Shown here: piece by piece, positions 62,089 to 64,000 of the stretch
Numbering within the stretch: position 1 is the first letter of the stretch
Layout: each line of letters starts with the position of its first letter
Notes under the pieces: generated by a model
What the model saw: only the letters and a program-made list of their open reading frames with translations
What the model was told of the DNA's origin: nothing
Databases searched by the model: none
Source: Paenibacillus sp. RC334
Lineage (GTDB): Bacteria > Bacillota > Bacilli > Paenibacillales > Paenibacillaceae
Reading direction: 5' to 3'
NCBI RefSeq assembly: GCF_030034735.1
Contig: NZ_CP125370.1
Coordinates: 1,426,001 to 1,490,000, forward strand
DNA length: 64,000 nt
Position numbers and translations under genes: made by a program

Positions 62089-62116
62089 AAATATATGATT
62101 ATTTCATCATATATTT
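62089..62116 (+). promoter_or_regulatory. 11-bp inverted repeat upstream of the alkaline phosphatase
   Basis: AAATATATGAT (62089-62099) and its exact complement ATCATATATTT (62106-62116), 6 bases apart and about 27 bases before the start codon. TTTACA-type hexamers at 62046 and 62080 might be PhoP boxes, but their spacing is not convincing. Likely an operator or promoter-overlapping element. Confidence 0.5.
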
Positions 62117-62143
62117 ATATTAAATCTACTGGAGTGTGACCTT

Positions 62144-63457
62144 GTGAAGAAGCGTTCAATGAAAAAGAGTATTCTTGCTTTAGGCGCTATTACGGTTTTG
62201 GGTGCACCATTGTTATCATCTGACATCCCTACCACTTTTGCAGCCTCATCTAATACAAAGTCCACTACAGCACAAGTATCCAAAGCACAGAAGTCTACCT
62301 CAGTAAAAGTCGATGCTCCTAAAAATGTCATTCTCTTTATCGGCGATGGCATGGGAGAAGCAAGCCGCAATGCGGTTCGTCTTGCAACAGTCGGGAAGTC
62401 GGGATTGCTTGAAATGGATAACATGCCTGTAACGGGGCTGGTTAGCACAAGCTCAGGGGACAACCTGGTTACAGATTCCGCCGCCGCCGCAACTGCCATT
62501 GCAACAGGTGTAAAAACATATAACGGTGCTATCGGGATGGATCTGAATAAAAAGCCCGTCACAACGATCATGGAGCTGGCGAAAAAGGCAGGTATGTCCA
62601 CAGGTGTCGTAACGACAAGTCAGGTGACGGACGCAACGGGGGCAGCCTTTGGTGCGCATGTCGAAAAGCGCTCTGCGCAAAGCGAAATTGCTAAGCAGTA
62701 TCTGGAAAATAGCGAGCTGGATGTTATTCTGGGTGGTGGTGAGGATTTTTGGTATCCTGCGGGTACAGCAGGTAAACATCCAGATGCGCTGGCAGAAGAT
62801 CCTGAGGAAGCTAGTAAGGGAACTCAAGGAAATTTAGTGGAACAGGCCAAGAAATTGGGCTATAGCTATGTGACAGATCAGGCGGAAATGAAAGCAGCCA
62901 AAGGCTCTAAACTGCTCGGCTTGTTCGCCAATGAAGAGATGTTCCAAGCTCATAATAAGCTGGGGAACTCTTATAACCCAACCGTTTCTTTGCCTGATAT
63001 GACGACGAAAGCGATTGATGTTCTTTCCAAAAACCAAAAAGGCTTTTTCCTGATGATAGAGGAAGAAGGAACGGATGAGATGGCGCATGACAATGAAGGC
63101 GCATTAACGATCAAGGCTGGGCAGCAGCTCGACAAGGCCGTTAAAGTAGCCAAAGATTATGCCAAAGCGCATCCAGATACATTGGTTCTGGTTACAGCTG
63201 ACCACGAAACGGGTGGTTTGGCCATTGAAGGCAAGGATGCGAAAGACGAAGCCGACGACGGCACCACGAATGAAGATGGTCCATTCACCATACAAGGCAC
63301 GAACGAAACGTTTTATATCGATTGGACGACAAAAGGGCATACCGCAGTAGATGTGGCACTGACTGCGATGGGACCCGGCGCCTCCCAATTTAGCGGAAAT
63401 TACCCGAATACTGCAATTCATGACAAGCTGGTTAAGCTGCTTAAATTGAAAAAATAA
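62144..63457 (+). CDS. Secreted alkaline phosphatase (PhoA family)
   Basis: 437 residues from GTG 62144 (CTGGAGTG upstream). Signal peptide about 1-34 (KKRSMKKSILALGAITVLGA, cleavage near TFA-ASS). Metal and nucleophile motifs: FIGDGMGEASR (Asp), TDSAAAATAIATG (Ser nucleophile), TADHETGGL and KGHTAVDVAL (His ligands). It releases phosphate from organic esters outside the cell. Length normal for Bacillus PhoA/PhoB. Regulation by phosphate is expected, but no clear PhoP box is seen; an inverted repeat lies upstream. Confidence 0.93.
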   Translation: MKKRSMKKSILALGAITVLGAPLLSSDIPTTFAASSNTKSTTAQVSKAQKSTSVKVDAPKNVILFIGDGMGEASRNAVRLATVGKSGLLEMDNMPVTGLVSTSSGDNLVTDSAAAATAIATGVKTYNGAIGMDLNKKPVTTIMELAKKAGMSTGVVTTSQVTDATGAAFGAHVEKRSAQSEIAKQYLENSELDVILGGGEDFWYPAGTAGKHPDALAEDPEEASKGTQGNLVEQAKKLGYSYVTDQAEMKAAKGSKLLGLFANEEMFQAHNKLGNSYNPTVSLPDMTTKAIDVLSKNQKGFFLMIEEEGTDEMAHDNEGALTIKAGQQLDKAVKVAKDYAKAHPDTLVLVTADHETGGLAIEGKDAKDEADDGTTNEDGPFTIQGTNETFYIDWTTKGHTAVDVALTAMGPGASQFSGNYPNTAIHDKLVKLLKLKK

Positions 63458-63548
63458 CTTGGGATGAAATGCTGTCATCTGATATTTGAATAGAGAATAT
63501 TAGGTGGGAAATCCTACCGTTGGGTGCCTGAATAAAGGATTTTCCATA

Positions 63549-63578
63549 TTGGCAATATGGTTTTTCCTGTGATAAACT
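63549..63578 (+). promoter_or_regulatory. Promoter candidate for the antitoxin RNA
   Basis: TTGGCA (63549-63554), 18 bases, TAAACT (63573-63578). It would start an RNA at about 63586 antisense to the toxin message. Confidence 0.5.
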
Positions 63579-63585
63579 ATAGCCA

Positions 63586-63735
63586 AAAGGTATATACTAA
63601 AAAAGAGTAAGGATGCTACCAACATCCTCACTCTTTGACAACAGCCGCTTATAAGGGCGGTGGCTGTTCAAAAAGTTTTAGTCATCGAAATATGACCGCA
63701 TTCCTTTTCCAGAGGGCGGTCTATTTCTTTTTGTT
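63586..63735 (+). ncRNA. Candidate antisense antitoxin RNA (type I)
   Basis: A plus-strand transcript from the promoter at 63549 would run through hairpins at 63602-63636 and AACAGCC/GGCTGTT at about 63640-63668 to a terminator (GACCGC with GCGGTC, 63694-63721, followed by a T-rich stretch). It overlaps the 3' part of the toxin message and the stop codon of the toxin gene, as RatA does with TxpA. No expression evidence. Confidence 0.5.
63599..63636 (-). terminator. Terminator of the toxin message
   Basis: On the minus strand AAAGAGTGAGGATG pairs with CATCCTTACTCTTT (one mismatch) and is followed by six T. Confidence 0.75.
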
Positions 63736-63804
63736 GAAGGAAATAATCAAGATCACCAACGTTGCAAATTGAATCATCAACATCAGCGTATCTTTAACCT
63801 CCAC
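63721..63804 (-). CDS. Small holin-like toxin peptide (type I TA)
   Basis: A 27-residue peptide: MEVKDTLMLMIQFATLVILI then ISFNKKK. It has the charged start, a single hydrophobic helix and the lysine end of the 'putative holin-like toxin' family (TxpA/BsrE relatives). GTG 63804 follows AAAGGAGGTG with a 6-base spacer; an ATG 6 bases earlier is too close to that site. A -10-like TATACT lies at 63875-63870 on the minus strand. It would insert in the membrane if not silenced by the antisense RNA. Confidence 0.75.
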   Translation of the reverse strand: MEVKDTLMLMIQFATLVILIISFNKKK

Positions 63805-63868
63805 AGGCATCACCTCCTTTGCAGGAGACTAGCCGACCGCCCATCTAAGCCATTCTGTTGTTAGTTCA

Positions 63869-63876
63869 TAGTATAT
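63869..63876 (-). promoter_or_regulatory. -10-like element of the toxin promoter
   Basis: TATACT on the minus strand (63875-63870); the -35 is unclear. It is placed to give a leader of about 60 bases before the toxin start. Confidence 0.35.
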
Positions 63877-64000
63877 CATATGGATAGTCTTGCTAAAAAG
63901 GACAAAAATGAAAACGTCTGTTTCTAGGTGTTTGTTTTCTATTTGAGATAAATAGGTTTAGATTATAATTATTAGTTGGTATAAGATACGCGTAATTCAT

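Noticed and set aside
62110..62124. ATATTTATATTAAAT near the alkaline phosphatase as another cluster promoter
   Set aside because: Only partial match, wrong last bases, and no GTTAA at the fixed spacing.
1..64000. tRNA or rRNA genes and insertion sequences
   Set aside because: None were recognised on either strand; no tRNA-like cloverleaf or transposase motif was seen beside the cluster, though a covariance scan was not possible.

Overview
The window looks like a chromosomal segment of a Paenibacillus (probably the P. polymyxa group). Support is the moderate GC content, Bacillales-type ribosome-binding sites, and housekeeping genes of Firmicute type: LicT/PTS, TcyP, a YjjP/YjjB pair, a DUF4080 radical SAM protein and a holin-like type I toxin. 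The genus is inferred, not proven.

Layout. 0-11 kb is ordinary chromosome: cobyric acid synthase, a chemotaxis receptor, a decayed PTS permease, a CcpA/LicT-controlled beta-glucoside PTS with two RNA antiterminators, the cystine carrier TcyP, and a queuosine-precursor transporter behind a preQ1-I-like riboswitch. 11.0-45.0 kb is a co-directional phage-tail-like cluster with no capsid, portal, terminase or integrase gene. In tail-module order it has a tube-like protein, an assembly chaperone with an A AAA AAG slip site, a very short tape-measure-like protein, two distal proteins carrying S-layer homology (SLH) segments, a hub with M23 and 3D lytic domains, three paralogous baseplate-like proteins, several fibres (GLUG, LamG, DNRLRE, 38-residue repeats), a holin-like gene and two sigma-like regulators. 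45-64 kb is chromosome again: peptidase, exporter, malic enzyme, SpeD, RluA, RecQ, radical SAM, NUDIX, alkaline phosphatase, and a type I toxin-antitoxin candidate at the right end.

How the cluster may work. Six intergenic sites inside it, and none that I saw outside, share a two-part signal GTTAA-N16-CTTATATTGA at fixed spacing. Five have the -10-like half exact. They sit in front of each apparent transcription unit, two of them in or beside the terminator of the preceding unit. The two sigma-like genes are downstream, behind a housekeeping-type promoter (TTGACA-N17-TAAAAT) with a long leader. My reading is a private sigma cascade switching on a headless tail particle (tailocin-like) that carries its own peptidoglycan-cutting hub and perhaps binds S-layer cell-wall polymer through SLH domains. 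This is the part most likely to be undescribed.

Caution. At least five genes (the first baseplate paralog, the large acidic fibre, its continuation, yjjP and recQ) are broken by single-base shifts, several in homopolymers. Either the assembly carries indel errors or the genes are truly broken or phase-variable. Reads are needed to tell.
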